Positions 45,400 through 58,220 are shown, numbered from the stretch's first letter. The stretch: 64,000 nucleotides of DNA from Bactrocera neohumeralis (GCF_024586455.1 NW_026089623.1:15318236-15382235); one strand, 5' to 3'. The notes: generated from the letters alone by a model not told the origin. Numbers and translations: made by a program.

Positions 45400-45906
45400 C
45401 TGGGGGGTGAGAAATTCCAAGTCAGGGTGATGGTACTTGGTCAGTATAGTAAAACCCTCAAAGGGTTTGGTGTTCCTATGTGTCAGTTTTTTTTTATGAC
45501 CTTTTAAATTTCACAGTACAACAGCTAATCTGGGGGGTGAGAAATTCCAAGTCAGGGTGATGGTACTAGGTCAGTATAGTAAAACCCTCAAAGGGTTTGG
45601 CGTTCGTATGTGTCAGTTTTTTTAAGACCTTTTAAATGTTATAGTGAACGAAAATTGGGTACCAAATACAGTGTGTAAAAGCTGCTACAACCGTCTAATG
45701 GATTGGAAAAATAGATAATAGTGGTTCGCGAGTTATGTTAAACTACGTTTTTGCCAAAATGTTACAACTAAGCGAAAAAACATCAAGATAAGGAAAAAAA
45801 TTAAAAGGTCATAAAAAAAACTGACACATACGAACGCCAAACCCTTTGAGGGTTTTACTATACTGACCTAGTACCATCACCCTGGCTTGGAATTTCTCAC
45901 CCCCCA
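45400..45906. repeat. Tandem-plus-inverted repeat element
   Basis: A ~115-bp unit starting CTGGGGGGTGAGAAATTCCA occurs at about 45401-45520 and 45521-45640 head to tail, and again inverted at about 45800-45906. The units share GTCAGTATAGTAAAACCCTC. The sequence between (45640-45800) translates in part to NTVCKSCYNRLMDWKN, a Cys-containing peptide like a fragment of a mobile-element protein, but too short to name. Confidence 0.8.
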
Positions 45907-46379
45907 GACAATAATCCCAAAAAGTTCCACAGTGTTATCAGAGTTTTAGCGAGCACTAAAATGACCTCAAAAGGACAAAGTGACAAACAAGGTAGTGCAG
46001 TCGCAGTTGTTGTTTTGTGTAAATTTAAAAATAATTGGAATATTTTGAAGTGCAAGCATGTGTTTTGATTTGTTCCTGTAATAATTTTTGTAATAAAATG
46101 GGTATTGATGATGAGAAACATTCTGTAATGAAACTTTTTCCCACTATTGTGAAATACAAAATTAAAGTTTACTAAAACCGTTACGTAGTTAATAAATAAT
46201 AATGTGCTTAGGAGCGTCAATGAAACATATGAATAAGTATTACGGAAGAGAATTTTTGTATACCGCAGTTTATTGCGGCATACAAAGTTTCGATAATTAT
46301 CAATTAAATTAATGGCATTTATGTTATTGCCGGCAAGGTGTTCCAATTGAGTTTAATTAAATTTTCCGTATATAAAAAG
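45907..46379. other. No gene seen
   Basis: AT-rich; open frames here have no recognisable domain. Confidence 0.35.
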
Positions 46380-46990
46380 GAAAACTAGAAATGCTGAAAA
46401 AGGTTTCAATAATGCGAGATAATGACGAAGTTTTTTTCCAAAGATTGTTTCAATTATTTTTAAAAATCAAATTATTTCCGAAGTTATAATCGTTTTAGTC
46501 GTGTCATGACTACGTACTATTCTATCAATTATGCTGCCTGAAACTTAAAGTAAATCTTTAAACGCGTTTTTCTCCATACTGCTTTTTTCGATGCAGGCCC
46601 ATAGTGCAAGTTCTAATCTATCGATTTACTTGAAATATAGCACGAAGATTATAATATTTTTAAAAATTCGTCAAAATCAGTAGTTTTTGATAAAACTGAG
46701 ATTTATTTTTAAGTAGTAGTAATTTTATGAAAAAAAAATCAGTTATGCAGCTTCTTGAGATAGCCTCATTCGTACTAATCAAGAATCCAACATTGTTTTT
46801 TTTTTCAGATGACTAGTAAGTTTAAATCTGGGGATGAGAACGAGACCTCTTGTTTTCTCCTCTTCTTCAATTTTTTTAATTAATAACGTAGTGATAAAAA
46901 AAGGGATGGAAAAAATACCAAATGATTTTCTTTTATCAATTGCCGAACAAGACTCGAAATTCGGGCTTCTGGATTAGAATTCCTCACACA
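46380..46990. repeat. Old dispersed repeat related to 33540-34210
   Basis: The same ordered landmarks as the other copy, much diverged. Confidence 0.5.
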
Positions 46991-46994
46991 GTGT

Positions 46995-48965
46995 TATATT
47001 GTTCGTAGGTTCTATATTTCGGGACTAGTGTGCAATCTGGAAATTCACATTTTGTAAATTTTAAGAAAATACGACAGCAGTGCTTCGAAACACCTGTCTA
47101 TGACATTGTGACAGGTGATGATGAAATGGTTGCCTGGTCTTTTTTGGAAAAAGTCTACATATCGCAGGCATACCACTGGAACAACGCAAACAGTAAATAT
47201 TGGGTGATACAACCAATGCTTCATCATTGCGGAGCAGCTCTTTTATGGTGTGGGGACCAACCGTAATGAAAGATTCCGGTCCTACCATGTTGGTGGATGC
47301 TGCGGAGCGGGCAAGCTCAGCTAGTTAATTGCCGGCTATACCTTTGTGACCTAGCACCAAAATAAAGTGCACTTGGCACAGGGATTTGATGTCGTATGTA
47401 AAAAACGCATTGAGTGCCGGTTGGCTATCGTTGTGGCGACTTGACCGATTACTAGATGTAGAGGAGTGAGTTTCAGCAATACTTCAAGTGGCGCCGTCGG
47501 ATATGTGCAGACGCAGGCGAATCGTTGCAGCGTCGATAGTTAAAGTCCCACCGACGTCTGTGATGCTATATATGTGATAATTGGTCGCACTATCATGGTG
47601 TACAACCATCTGATAATACCTGACTTTCACATTTAACAGCAAGCTGATTGCATACCATTAGTGCCTTCGTACCTTTGACCATGGTTAGATCTACATTCTG
47701 CTTCCAGAATCCAGCGTGAGACCAAGATATTTGAACATATTAGTCCTCTCTTTCTGCCCCCGAGTAATAGGTTCCTGAGGCCAGGCAGAGACCTGCGTTT
47801 CGTACATTTGACAGCGGATTCCATTCTCAGTTACAAACACGAGTAGTTCGTACATGACGAGGCCCCACAGCAGGGGTTATAGCACCCCCACCTGTGGGCA
47901 GCCCATTGTAGTGTCGAGACGAATACTGGCATCTCCTAGTGTGGTATCAGCTGGATAGAGGCACCGATGCCACCGCGTTCCTTTTCTCCAGTGCATTTGC
48001 TATGCTCGTGTGAAACGTGTTGTCAAAGGCAACTTCGATATCCAGGAAGGCGTATAACAGTACCTCCCCATTTTCCAGCGAACTCTGTGTATCTGAGGTT
48101 AGCTGGTACAGAGCAGTATTGGTCGATTTTCCTGCTCTGTAAACATGCTGGATTGCATGCAGGTGTGATGTTATCAGCGCCTTCCACCTTATTTCGTGGT
48201 CCATGATGTTTTCCATACTCCTTAGTAGGAAGAAAGTTGGACTAATCGGTCTTAAGGATTTAACCAGTGAGTAGTCATTCCATCTCACTTTTTGTATAAA
48301 GATCGCTTTCACTGTCCTCCATGTTTCTGGGATGTAAGACAGCGCCAGGCTATCTCCCATCCTTTGAACAAGGTAGGGCAGATAATCTGCTCTCCTTCTT
48401 GCAGAAGTGCTGGAAAGATGCCATCCGCCCCCGGGGGCCCTGAATTTAGAGAACGAAGTCGCTGCCCATCTGACTGAGTCCGCAGTAAACAGTTTCCCGG
48501 CGACTACCCAATCTAGGCGAGATGATTTATGTTCGACGACAGGTAGGCACTGGTCTTCCTTAATTGTCTCCGGGAAATGCGCACTAATGAATGCCGTAGC
48601 TCTCTTCTCCCCACTGGTCGTATAAGTTCCGTCACATTTTTTAATGGCTAGAACTGTGTCCGTCTTCCCCTTAGCCAGAGCTTTGTGCAATCTTGTTACC
48701 TCTGGTATTGAGGAGACGTTTTCACAGAAGTTCCTAAAATTTTCCATTTTGCAGACCTAGTCTCCTTGTTGCAGGCAGTTAGGTTGCTTCTGTTCCCAGT
48801 ATGCTTGCCCTTATTGAAGAGAGTCCTTTCGTGATCGTCTTTAGGGGACGATACCCTCCACTGTGAGATCAGTCGCGTAATGAGTTCGTTACTCAGGGTC
48901 ATGTCCAGCCCTACCCTCCTATTACTAGTGACGAATGTAGGTTCACTCCCTACTTTCTCAATACT
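46995..48965 (-). pseudogene. LINE pol fragment (R1/LOA/Jockey-like, with RNase H)
   Basis: Reading right to left, the first visible part (about 48696-48902) is a linker. The open RT region 47947-48747 carries VTRLHKALAKGKTD, ADSVRWAAT, YIPETWRTVKAIFI, SLRPISPTFFLLRSMENIMD, AGKSTNTALYQLT and AFLDIEVAFDNT, the RT palm start. Beyond it, frameshifted, come LGHKGIAGN..LAEL (RNase H) near 47320 and GPESFITVGPHTIKELL near 47250, then a Cys/His-rich C-terminus. The YADD catalytic block was not found intact. The overall order resembles R1/LOA-type LINEs; the exact clade is not assigned. Confidence 0.7.
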
Positions 48966-48969
48966 TAGG

Positions 48970-51295
48970 TTATTCTTCTTATTCTTTATTGGGGTAGATA
49001 CCGCTTACGCGATTATAGCCGAGTTAACAACAGCGCGCCAGTCGTTCCTTCTTTTCGCTACGTGGCGCCAATTGGATATTTCAAGCAAAGCCAGGTCCTT
49101 CTCCACTTGGTCTTTCCAACGGTCTTCCTCTTCCTCTGCCTCCTCCGGCGGGTACTGCGTCGAATACTTTCAGAGCTGGAGTGTTTTCGTCCATTCGGAA
49201 AACATGACCTTGCCAGCGTAGCCGCTGTCTTTTAATTAGCTGAACTGTGTCGTTTATCTCGTACAGCTCATCGTTCCATCGAATGCGATATTCGCCGTGG
49301 CCAATGCGCAAAGGACCACAAATCTTTCGCAGAATCTTTCTCTCGAAAACTCGCAACGTCGACTCATCAGTTGTCATCGTGAGTGACTTATAGAGTTTGG
49401 CTTTTGTTCGTCGAGAGAGGACTTTACTTCTCATTTGCCTACTCAGTCCGAAGTAGTACCTATTGGCAAGAGTAATAATGCGTTGGATTTCAAGTCTGAC
49501 ATTGTTGGTGGTGTTTATACCTAAATAGACGAAATTATCTACAACTTCAAAGTTATGACTGTCAACAGTGACGTGAGAGCCAAGTCGCGAGTGCGACGAA
49601 TGTTTGTTTGATGACAGGAGATATTTCGTCTTGCCTCGTTCACTGCCAGACCCATTTGCTTTGCTTCCTTGTCCAGTCGGGAGAAAGTAGAACTAACGGC
49701 GCAAGTGTCATACGCCAGCAGCTGTACACTCTTATAAAAGATTGTACGTGCTCGATTAAGTTCTGCAGCTCGAATTATTTTCTCCAGCAGCAGATTGAAG
49801 AAGTCGCACGATAGGGTGTCGCTTTGTCTGATACCTCGTTTGGTATCGAACGGCTCGGAAAGCTCCTTCCCTATCTTGACGGAGCTTTTGGTGTTACTTA
49901 ACGTGAGTTAACTTAGAGCAGCTCTTTTCGTGCTATCGAAAGCAGCTTTGAAATCGACGAAGAGGTGGTGTGTGTCGATTCTCCTTTCACGGGTATTTTC
50001 CAAGATTCGGCGCATGGTGAATATCTGGTCGGTTGTTGATTTTCCAGTTCTAAAGCCACACTGATAAAGTCCAATCAGTTTGTTGACGGTGGGCTTTAAT
50101 CTTTCATACAATACGCTCGATAGAACCTTATACGCGATGTTGAGGAGGCTTATCCCACGGTAGTTGGCGCAGATTGTGGGGTCTCCCTTTTTATGGATTG
50201 GGCATAGCACACTTAAATTCCAATCGTTGGGCATGCTTTCGTCCGACCATATTTTACAAAGAAGCTGATGCATGCTCCTTAACAGCTCTTCGCCGCCGTG
50301 TTTGAATAGCTCGGCCGACAATCCATCGGCCACCGCCGCTTTGTTGTTCTTCAGGCGGATAATTGCTATTCGAACTTCTTCATGGTCGGGGAATGGAACG
50401 TCTGCTCCATCGTCATTGATTGGGGAATCGGGTTCGCCTTCTCCTGGTGTTGTGCGTTCACTGCCATTCAGCAGGCTGGAGAAGTGTTCCCTCCATAATT
50501 TAAGTATGCTCTGGGCATCGGTCACTAGATCACTTTTGGGAGTTCTACAAGAGTATGCTCCGGTCTTGAAACCTTCTGTAAGCCGCCGCATTTTTTCGTA
50601 GAATTTTCGAGCATTACCCCTGTCGGCCAGCTTATCAAGCTCTTCGTACTCACGCATTTCGGCCTCTTTCTTCTTCTGTCTACAAATGCGTCTCGCTTCC
50701 CTCTTCAACTCTCGGTATCTATCCCGGCCCGCATGTGTAGTGGTCGGTCGTAACGTTGCGAGGTAGGCAGCCTGTTTTCTCTCCGCTGCGACACGGCACT
50801 CCTCGTCGTACCAGTTGTTCTTTTGCACTTTCCGAAAACTAATGGTTTCGGTTGCAGCTGTACGTAAGGAGTTTGAAATGCCGTCCCACAGTTCCCTTAT
50901 GCCGAGTGCTCTCAGAGAGCATGAGTTTAAGCCGAGTAGAAAATCGTTCGGCTGTCTTTTGTGATTGCAGCTTCTCGACGTCGAACCTTCCTTGTGTTTG
51001 TTGACGTGCGTTTTTTGCTGCACAGAGGCGGGTGCGAATCTTGGCTGCAACAAGATAGTGGTGCGGAGCGCTTGCACATCAAAACACTAGAGACCCGGCG
51101 AAGTCGAACAGCCTCAACCCATTTGGGAATGTTTCATTGTGGAGGCAAAATTTACCGACCGTAGTGTCAAGGATGCCATCTTTGCCTCTTTCTTGCGTAA
51201 AAGTCGCCAAGTGGCTGGGGAAGCTCTCTCTGGGCAGTTCCTTGTCCCGTCCATCGCATTTCTTGGACGGCGGTGATGTCAGCCTTCTCCCTAAC
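48970..51295 (-). mobile_element. RTE-type LINE, copy C (longest RT)
   Basis: It contains a 389-codon open frame (49908-51077) covering the endonuclease-RT linker (NNWYDEECRVAAERKQAAYL, ELKREARRICRQKKK) and much of the RT (DHEEVRIAIIRLKNNKAA, DWNLSVLCPIHKKGDPT, YRGISLLNIAYKVLSS, YQCGFRTGKSTTDQIFTM, HLFVDFKAAFDS). The distal RT is partly deleted. The C-terminal DESTLRVFERK / RIRWNDEL region lies at 49081-49434. The 3' tail (TTCTTCTTATTC on the plus strand) ends at about 48970. The endonuclease N-terminus is mostly missing beyond about 51150. Confidence 0.85.
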
Positions 51296-51715
51296 GAATC
51301 AGAAAATGCAACCCTGCATCAGCTGTCGATTGGGGATATTAGAGCAGCTTTTATATGACACTACGTACGTATAACGTACGCGTAAGCAGAAAAGTGGTTG
51401 AGATCTGCACAGCGCCTCTGGCTGGCTCACCACTTTTTTACTAGTTTGAGGGTTTGAAAGCCTAGTGTTTCACTAGTTTTTTCACCACTCTTGGCTGGCA
51501 GGGAATATACTCCCTCATATAAATATACTTGTATACATACGAATAGAGTGTCCTTTCTCATTATATTTGTTGGTAAAATACAGCACTTCAATAGGCAAAT
51601 ACCCTGTGGAAAAATAAAAAAGTATAAAACCTTGCACTGATTTTATTCTATAATTTCGTACACGTATTGTAAATTTAAAATTTTCTTAAAAATATAAACA
51701 AAAAAATAAATTGAA
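51296..51715. other. No gene seen
   Basis: Short repeat fragment at about 51303-51350 shared with 23895-23945; otherwise unremarkable. Confidence 0.4.
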
Positions 51716-53030
51716 CAAGTAAAGAAGAGCTAAGTTCGGGTGCAATCGAACATTTTATACTCTTGCAACTTGCAGGAATCAAAGCCGGGGAAATACTTTA
51801 AGGTGTAAAACCAATCATATAAAGTAAAGCCAGCCGGATCTTCGAAAATCTTGATATTAGTTATATAAGGGATAGGCCAAGATGTATTATTATGAGAAAA
51901 ACACGCTCTTATTTTCATTGGGATAACTCAGATATGCCGTGCAAAGTAACCCGGTAGTTCGAAAATCTTTAAATTAAGTACATATATGGGGACTATGGGA
52001 AGTATTGATGTGATTCAACCAATTTTTGACATACAAACCTACTATTATAAGAAAAGGATTATTCCTTAATTTCAGTTATATACATCACACACTAATCGAC
52101 ATTCAGGTCAACTATGGGTACCGTGGTCTAAATATTCGGTACCTAGGGGTACCTACAGTTTTTATTGGATTTAAACAATTTTTTGGTCATAAGGTAGCAC
52201 ACACTTAAGACATTATTCGTGCAAAGTTGTATCACTTTATATAAATTGCTTCTTGATTTCTGTACTGGAAACTGAACGAATCAAGTGGTATTTAAAATTG
52301 CGCGCTATATGGGAAGTGGCGTGGTTGTTGTCCGATTTCGTCCATTTTCACAGTGAGACATAAAAATGTGAGAAGACCCCCACGTACCCCAAAAAGTGAG
52401 CGACGCCACCGCCCTCGTCGAATTTTCCTTTATACCATCTCGATGGTAAAATTTAATGTCTCCCGCGTATTTAGTTATTGAGTTATCGCGCTTTTAGTAT
52501 TTTTTAACAGCACCGTTATATGGGGAGTGAGCGGGGTTATACTCCGATTTCACACTATCGGTAGAAGTTCTTATTAGATTTGTACTCAGTAAATTTGGTT
52601 TTTGTAGCTTAAGTGGCTTAGGAGATATTCACGTTAAACATATTTGAGGCCGGGACCACGCCCACTTTTTCAAAAAATTTTACTCACAGAAGCTCCTTGT
52701 TACTACGATCCCCAGTACCAAAGTACAGTTTAATATCTTAAGTTCTTAGTTATGCATCTTTATAGGTTTTCGGTTAATGACTATTTGTGGGTGTGGCTGT
52801 GTTCCGAATACACCCGTCTACGAACTCGAGATTTTTTTCTACTAAATCGGTCACACAAGCTACAGCTTGCACGGACGGACGGACAGACTGACAGACGGAT
52901 TTCAACTTTCCTCGTCACCCTTATTATTTATACATATATACATAACCCTATATCTATCTCGCTGGTGATATGTACAAGCGTTGGTTGAACAACACTATGT
53001 TACTCTCTCTGATTGCAAGAGTTTAAAATT
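51716..53030 (+). mobile_element. DINE-1/mini-me-like repeat, second near-complete copy
   Basis: It starts CAAGTAAAGAAGAGCTAAGT with a TTCGGGTGCAATCGAACA hairpin and TTTTATACTCTTGCA. It ends ATTGCAAGAGTTTAAAAT. GGGCGTGG-type blocks and a GGAC/AGAC run (about 52872-52898) lie inside. Same architecture as 24262-25318 but considerably diverged. Confidence 0.7.
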
Positions 53031-53410
53031 TTAAAACAAATATTTTAATAAACAAAAAGATTTCAATGTTTTTTTTAACTACGCGAAACAATTAGAACAT
53101 TAAAAGATTTGAACTTAGTTCGCTTTATGAAAAAGCAAAGGACTCATATGATCTTTTTCGAAGAATTTTTCGCGAAAGCCATGAAACCATCGAATTTAAT
53201 AAATTAAAAGACAGATATAAAAAAGCTGTCATATGTATCTCCCTTGCTTAGCTTCTATTATCGAAGACGTAGCCACCCGTACAATTTAGGTGTCAACCCA
53301 ATCTATTAAATAAAGAACCTCAGAGGCCACGATGATGGATTTCGCTGTGACATCGACATCTTTTGCGAAGATAAGCAATCAGATAATAAAACTTGACCCC
53401 TTTTCGGAAT
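53031..53410. other. No gene identified
   Basis: Possible short coding relics (YEKAKDSYDLF near 53131) but no family could be named. Confidence 0.3.
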
Positions 53411-53418
53411 ATATGTAT

Positions 53419-56400
53419 TAGGCCGGGTCGATTTGTATGGGTGGAAAAAAACCAACAAAGCGGCTAGCAAAAACGAAAATTCTAAGAAAGTTTTGCCAAG
53501 AAACCATGGGTCTAAAATTAATTCCCAGTTCGCGCAGAGCGACTTTAGATTTTGAGGTCATACTTATTAAATTGTACTCAAAAACTTATTCTTTCATAAG
53601 AAGCGATCCGGAAAATTGTGCTTGGTTTCTTCGGTTATAACGAAAATTTGTGCTTCTATCTATGCAGCATACAGATATTCCCATATTTTTTTTAAAAATT
53701 CTAAAATTGTGGAAAATCCGGTGTATCGAAAATAAAATTTTATTCTTGTAATTAAATTTTCAAAAAATTAAATGTTTTTGTGGTGCAAGTTACAGACATT
53801 GGTTTTTTTTGCTTATGACTGGGAATGCTTTCTAGTTTTAGTTTTTTTAGGTTTTAAAGTCTTTTTTGGATTCCATGCGTGGTATTGTAGTACGACTTTC
53901 TATAGTTATGGCCATGATATCGTCCCTATTCTTTGCAATAGCGCGTCGAGAAACTGTTGTCAAAAGCTGTACACAACGCTCAGTTGCTTGGGTATGACAT
54001 GGAATCCCTGGGTCAGGAAGCGGCGGATCATCAGACTCAATAAACTGCAACAAGTGTTCGTATGGAATGTTTGCTGAGAATGGAGGCTCAGACAAAACAC
54101 TGTCAACATCTAGGTCAACCAGATCAAAGTAGTCTGAGCATTCAAAATTTATTGCGTGCTTTTTATCATAAACCCTTAGATTAGTCGGATCACAAACTTT
54201 ATCACGATAGTGTAGTATCTTTTTTATGGCTCTTTCGCGAACATCTTTTCTCTTATCATAAAGCATTGCCAGTAAGATATTTTCAGGATGAGCGAGGTAT
54301 GAATTATTTTGGATTAGAGTGTTAACAATTTCTCGCAGCGTTGGTGGTAAATATCGCGTGGACTGTATAAATTTAAAAAATAAGAGACTGCCGTATACAA
54401 CTGAGTTGTAGAACTTAATGTTAAAGTACATCGGTACGTAAACTTTCATTATGTAAGTTGCCAAAGTTTTTAAATTCGCTGATGGTGAACTAGGTGTCAC
54501 GTATAAACGTAAGAGTCTGCTTGCACAATTTGTCCCGGTTTCATACTGGCTAAATTTTCGGGGCAGAAACCATCACAAACTGCATTTGCCATTCGATACT
54601 AGTACTGAAAGTCAGTCGAGAGCATTTTTTCATGAATGGGTGGAGGCATATCTCCTAACGAAATGGCCTCAAAGTCGGGTACAGCCTACAGAAAGATTTT
54701 ATTATTTAGCTCAGATCAAAATATATGTACATATTAGGCTCTTTAAAACAATTGTGTGCTTACCGCCATCTGCTCGCATGTTTCGATTTGCTTTGTTATT
54801 ATCCCACTAGCTGTGCGCAGTCCGCTTGTAGTGAACTTTTCCAATGCGGAGAACAAGTGACGAAGTGGAAGTTCATTAAAGTGTAATAAACAAACTAACC
54901 AGTGCAATGGTCTATTCAACATGACTTCGAATCTCCTTAAAATTCCATTTTCAGAACCTGTATTTGTTGCTTCTCCATCACAGCAAATTCCAATCAGTCT
55001 CTCAAGGACATATTTTTTTCTATAAGGAACTCGCACAATTGCTTCTGTTTTGTTTTAGCGTCCTCGGCGTCGACTTTTACGTAACCCAACAATCTGCTTT
55101 CAGGCTCTTTAAGAACCACTAGATGTAATTCTTTTACCATTCTCGGATGATATCTTCCTTTCTTCTTCGCTCGTCAGAGAGTTGTTTTTTCTGCCATCAA
55201 AGGAGAAGGCTAGCAGATCACAGTCATTGCGTTGCTTTCTTCGAAGAGAATCTCTACATTTCTTTCTTTCACGTGAAACTTTAGATTTGTCCATAATTAT
55301 TGGTTCCCCATTTTCATCTTTAAAGTCAATATCTTTGAAAAGCGATGTGGCCAAAAAAGAAGCAACCCTATTACCGATTCCAAACCTATCGCAAGCCATA
55401 GCGAAATGAGGTGTATCGTACCTTTTGGAATTAATTTTTTTTTCGACGAACTTGGCTCTCTTGCAGTTGGCAGGGCAAACATCACCTCTGATTCAACATC
55501 CATATTTGTTGAGCCAGGAAAAAAAGTTGGATCAAGACTAGTTGGCACCAGTATTGATTGTTGGTCAACAGCAATCGCCTCGAATTCGGGAATGGTTAGC
55601 TTCCTCTTACTGTGCTGATCAATCATAAATTCTTGGAGTTCGATGGGTATTAAACCACAGCAGCAAGGCAATGTTTTTGCGCACTGACATTTTCCAATAT
55701 AAAAAACTTGATCAATTGTTTCCAGAAACGTTGAAGACTTACTTGGTCTACTTTTAAATTTTATTTCATTGTGGTATTTATTTAGCAAAGTTTTTAGTTT
55801 TTTCGAGGCAGTTTTTTCATTGATTAACGGAATGTTTAGTTTATTCCAAATTTTCCAAATTTTTTTTGCCACTTGTGTGTTAAGATTACCGTACGATTGC
55901 TTTTTTTGTTATTTTTTGCTCAGCCACGCGTAAAAATAAATAGTAATTTAATACGTCACGATTACTTGGTAGATTTAGATCACTTAAATCTCTTGGCAAA
56001 GAAAGTCCCGGAGTTCATTGAAATTGTGTCAATTTCTGAATTGGTGGAATCAACTGACATTGCAGACGTTTCCATTATAATTTATTAATCGAAAACTATT
56101 TAAACTTGAAAAAAAAATTATTTAGAACACACTATTGTTTATTCAACGCAGACCACTTGTGCGGTAAAAATACCATACGATTGCTTTTTTTGTTGTTTTT
56201 TGCTCAGCTACGTGAAAAAACAAATAAGTTACAAAAGCCTGCTATTATTGCATTAATTGCATGGCAGGCTGTTATTTTTAAAATTATAGGTTTTTGAGTA
56301 CAATTTAATAGGTATGACCTCAAAATCTAAAGTCGCTCTGCGCGAACTGGGAATTAATTTTAGACCCATGGTTTCTTGGCAAAACTTTCTTAGAATTTAC

Positions 56401-56453
56401 TGTAGTTTTCGCTTTTGCTAGCCGCTGTATGCGAAAAAATTCGACCCGCCCTA
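53419..56453 (-). mobile_element. 3.0-kb TIR transposon, 8-bp target duplication, hAT-like (tentative)
   Basis: ATATGTAT flanks both ends (53411-53418, 56454-56461). The inverted repeats start TAGGCCGGGTCGA on the left and, read inward, TAGGGCGGGTCGA on the right. They extend about 200 bp, through TTTTGCCAAGAAACCATGGG to GTTTTTGAGTACAATTTAAT. The minus strand encodes a multi-exon gene of a widespread but, to me, unnamed invertebrate transposon family. The 8-bp duplication fits hAT, but P and Merlin elements also make about 8 bp, so the superfamily is open. A ~60-bp segment with GATTGCTTTTTTTGTT is present twice inside (about 55895 and 56175). Confidence 0.8.
53847..55872 (-). pseudogene. Putative transposase of the 3.0-kb element, with an intron
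   Basis: The gene reads right to left. 55297-55872 holds a basic N-terminal part and a Cys cluster (KCQCAKTLPCCCG), and 55109-55399 an Arg/Lys-rich stretch with LLAFSFDGRKN. 54743-55036 reads LIGICCDGEATNTGSENG and RPLHWLVCLLHFNELPLRHL. An intron follows with a G|GTAAGC donor (54763) and TTTCTGTAG acceptor (54686). Then come DFEAISLGDMPPPIHEKMLS and 53847-54500, with AHPENILLAMLYDKRKDVRE. Defects are a frameshift between the first two segments, a stop near 55110, a TGA near 55023 and a TAG near 54600. The CDG/NTG block may be one catalytic site, but that is inference. Confidence 0.65.
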
Positions 56454-56461
56454 ATATGTAT

Positions 56462-57235
56462 ATACATACATATATTCGGCCTGTATATACGCAATTAGTA
56501 ATGTTGAAAAACTATTTCACCTTACAGAGACGACCCGAGGCGAAGCAAGAGAGATAATTTCCTTGATAAACGATGGTTTCATACTTGCTTGAAAAAATTT
56601 AGATAACCAATATGAAAATAAGAGAATTCAGGTATATGTTGAATGAATAAGACCAACCTTGAAATTGACATGAAATTATTATTGATTATTGAATTGAAAA
56701 GCTGGGACTTGATTTTGTAGTGTAAAACTATCTAACAAAATGTAGAAGCCTTTAAATATGCCAGGGCAGATAATTCGATTATCCCGACGTGATCAAACTT
56801 CGAAATGTAATGTAATACCCCCGAATCTGTAGGAAACCCTTAAGGCTTCAATAGTAAAACTGCCACCATTGCACTCAGATACAGATAAAAAAGCAGACGA
56901 AAAGAAATTTAATACAAAACCACAATACTCTGATACACGAAGTGACAAAGTCTTTGTTTCGAACCCTGATAACGCTTCAAGTTCGCATTACTCACCTATT
57001 GCGTCAAGCGACGTATGTCTAAAGCTAAAACGAAAAACATTAAGTTAAATAAGTTGAATAAAGAATTTAATTGTATTAAGACGGCAATCGAATTCCTTCA
57101 ATATCAGAGTCGAAGACAACATATCCACAACTCTCTCCGGGTGTCAAGAACAAGAGTTGCTCTCATTAAAAACGCATCCCTACCCAGGTTAAACTCATCC
57201 TCTTAGTTAACCTACTTTCCAGTAAAAGGACTGAT
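56462..57235. other. No gene identified
   Basis: Contains a possible retroelement gag-like scrap (REIISLINDGFIL near 56545) and a 63-codon frame at 57015-57206 without known domains. Confidence 0.3.
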
Positions 57236-57812
57236 TTTCTCCGCGACTGTACTTCGGAGCGTGCGCGCACCGACTGTTCGGTAGAGGGCGTTCCTAGCTA
57301 ACGAACGACCGTCTGGTCAGTTGTCTCCGAGCACCTGAAAACATTTTCGCCCGACGTGTTTCTGTGAGTAGTGCAAGCCGGAAATGCAGCGTTCGTTAGA
57401 GCAGATGTAGGTAATTAAACTCTATATGAAGCCAGGTAAATCAGCGATAGTTTGATATGATCCAGCAGGCTTAAGCAGCTAATGCACAAGAAGTGGTGTG
57501 TTTTGGTGACACCAGGCCTTTTTGGAGGGTCGGGAGGAGGTTGGTGATGAATGAGCAAATGGAAAGTGAAATGCTCATGATGTTTTTTTGATATTGAATG
57601 CATCGTCTACCATTAATTTGTTCCTCTTTGACAAATCGTCAACGCCAAGTGGAAGTTCTCAAGAGACTCAAACGAATGGTCAATATCTAACCAAGACCGA
57701 CATCCCAACGCGTCCGCAGTCGCCCTACAGCCCAGATGTGGCCGCACCAAAGTTTTTTGTTTACTTGCCTGAAAAGGCCGATGAAAGGCAAGCATTTTGA
57801 GACGAACTATAA
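57236..57812 (+). mobile_element. Mariner (CAGGGTTTGTCCGG type), copy 3, fragments
   Basis: 57236-57480 matches the inverted 33280-33510 region (TGTACTTCGGAGCGTGCGCG, GGGCGTTCCTAGC), the element's 5' part. 57590-57812 translates in pieces to VEVLKRLKRMVN, QSPYSPDVAAPKFF and a KADERQAF-type block, the central and C-terminal transposase. The copy is deleted, frameshifted and lacks its right terminus. Confidence 0.7.
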
Positions 57813-57879
57813 ATTCACTTCACCCATTCAGTAGCATCACACGGCGGAAATCAGTAGTTCTTCGACTCTTAGCAGAATT

Positions 57880-58209
57880 TTGTAAACTCAAAGCAAACAT
57901 GCTGATTAGAACAATTATTTACCTATTCACAACGTGCATCACACATAAAAAGGCTCAACAAACCCAAATAATGCCAGCTCTTCCAAATGAAAGAATTATT
58001 CTAATACGACAATTTACGGTCACTGGTATGAACTTCGTTAGAGCCTATGGATGCATATTTATATTTATATGCTTCTCAACTAAAGCAATACGCGTCGAAC
58101 CCGTTAGCGATCTCACAATGCAAGTCTTTCTCTCATGTCCCACCAATCTTTATTCCGACAACAGAAAAAACTTTATAGGAGCTTCCCAGTTACTAATTAA
58201 AGATCAGTG
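57880..58209 (+). pseudogene. BEL/Pao integrase core fragment
   Basis: Open from about 57797 to 58209. Recognisable pieces are RIILIRQFTVTGMNFVRAYG (first acidic site region, here NF rather than DF), CFSTKAIRVEPVSDLT and CPTNLYSDNRKNFIGASQLL (second Asp). The usual spacer before CPTNLYSDN is shortened. Reading continues after the RTE at 59185. The frame is open but the integrase is deleted, and the first Asp appears changed. Confidence 0.75.
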
Positions 58210-58220
58210 AGAATTCCTAC

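Noticed and set aside
49908..51077. 389-codon open frame as a host gene
   Set aside because: It contains RT motifs and matches four other RTE fragments in the window; it is LINE coding sequence.
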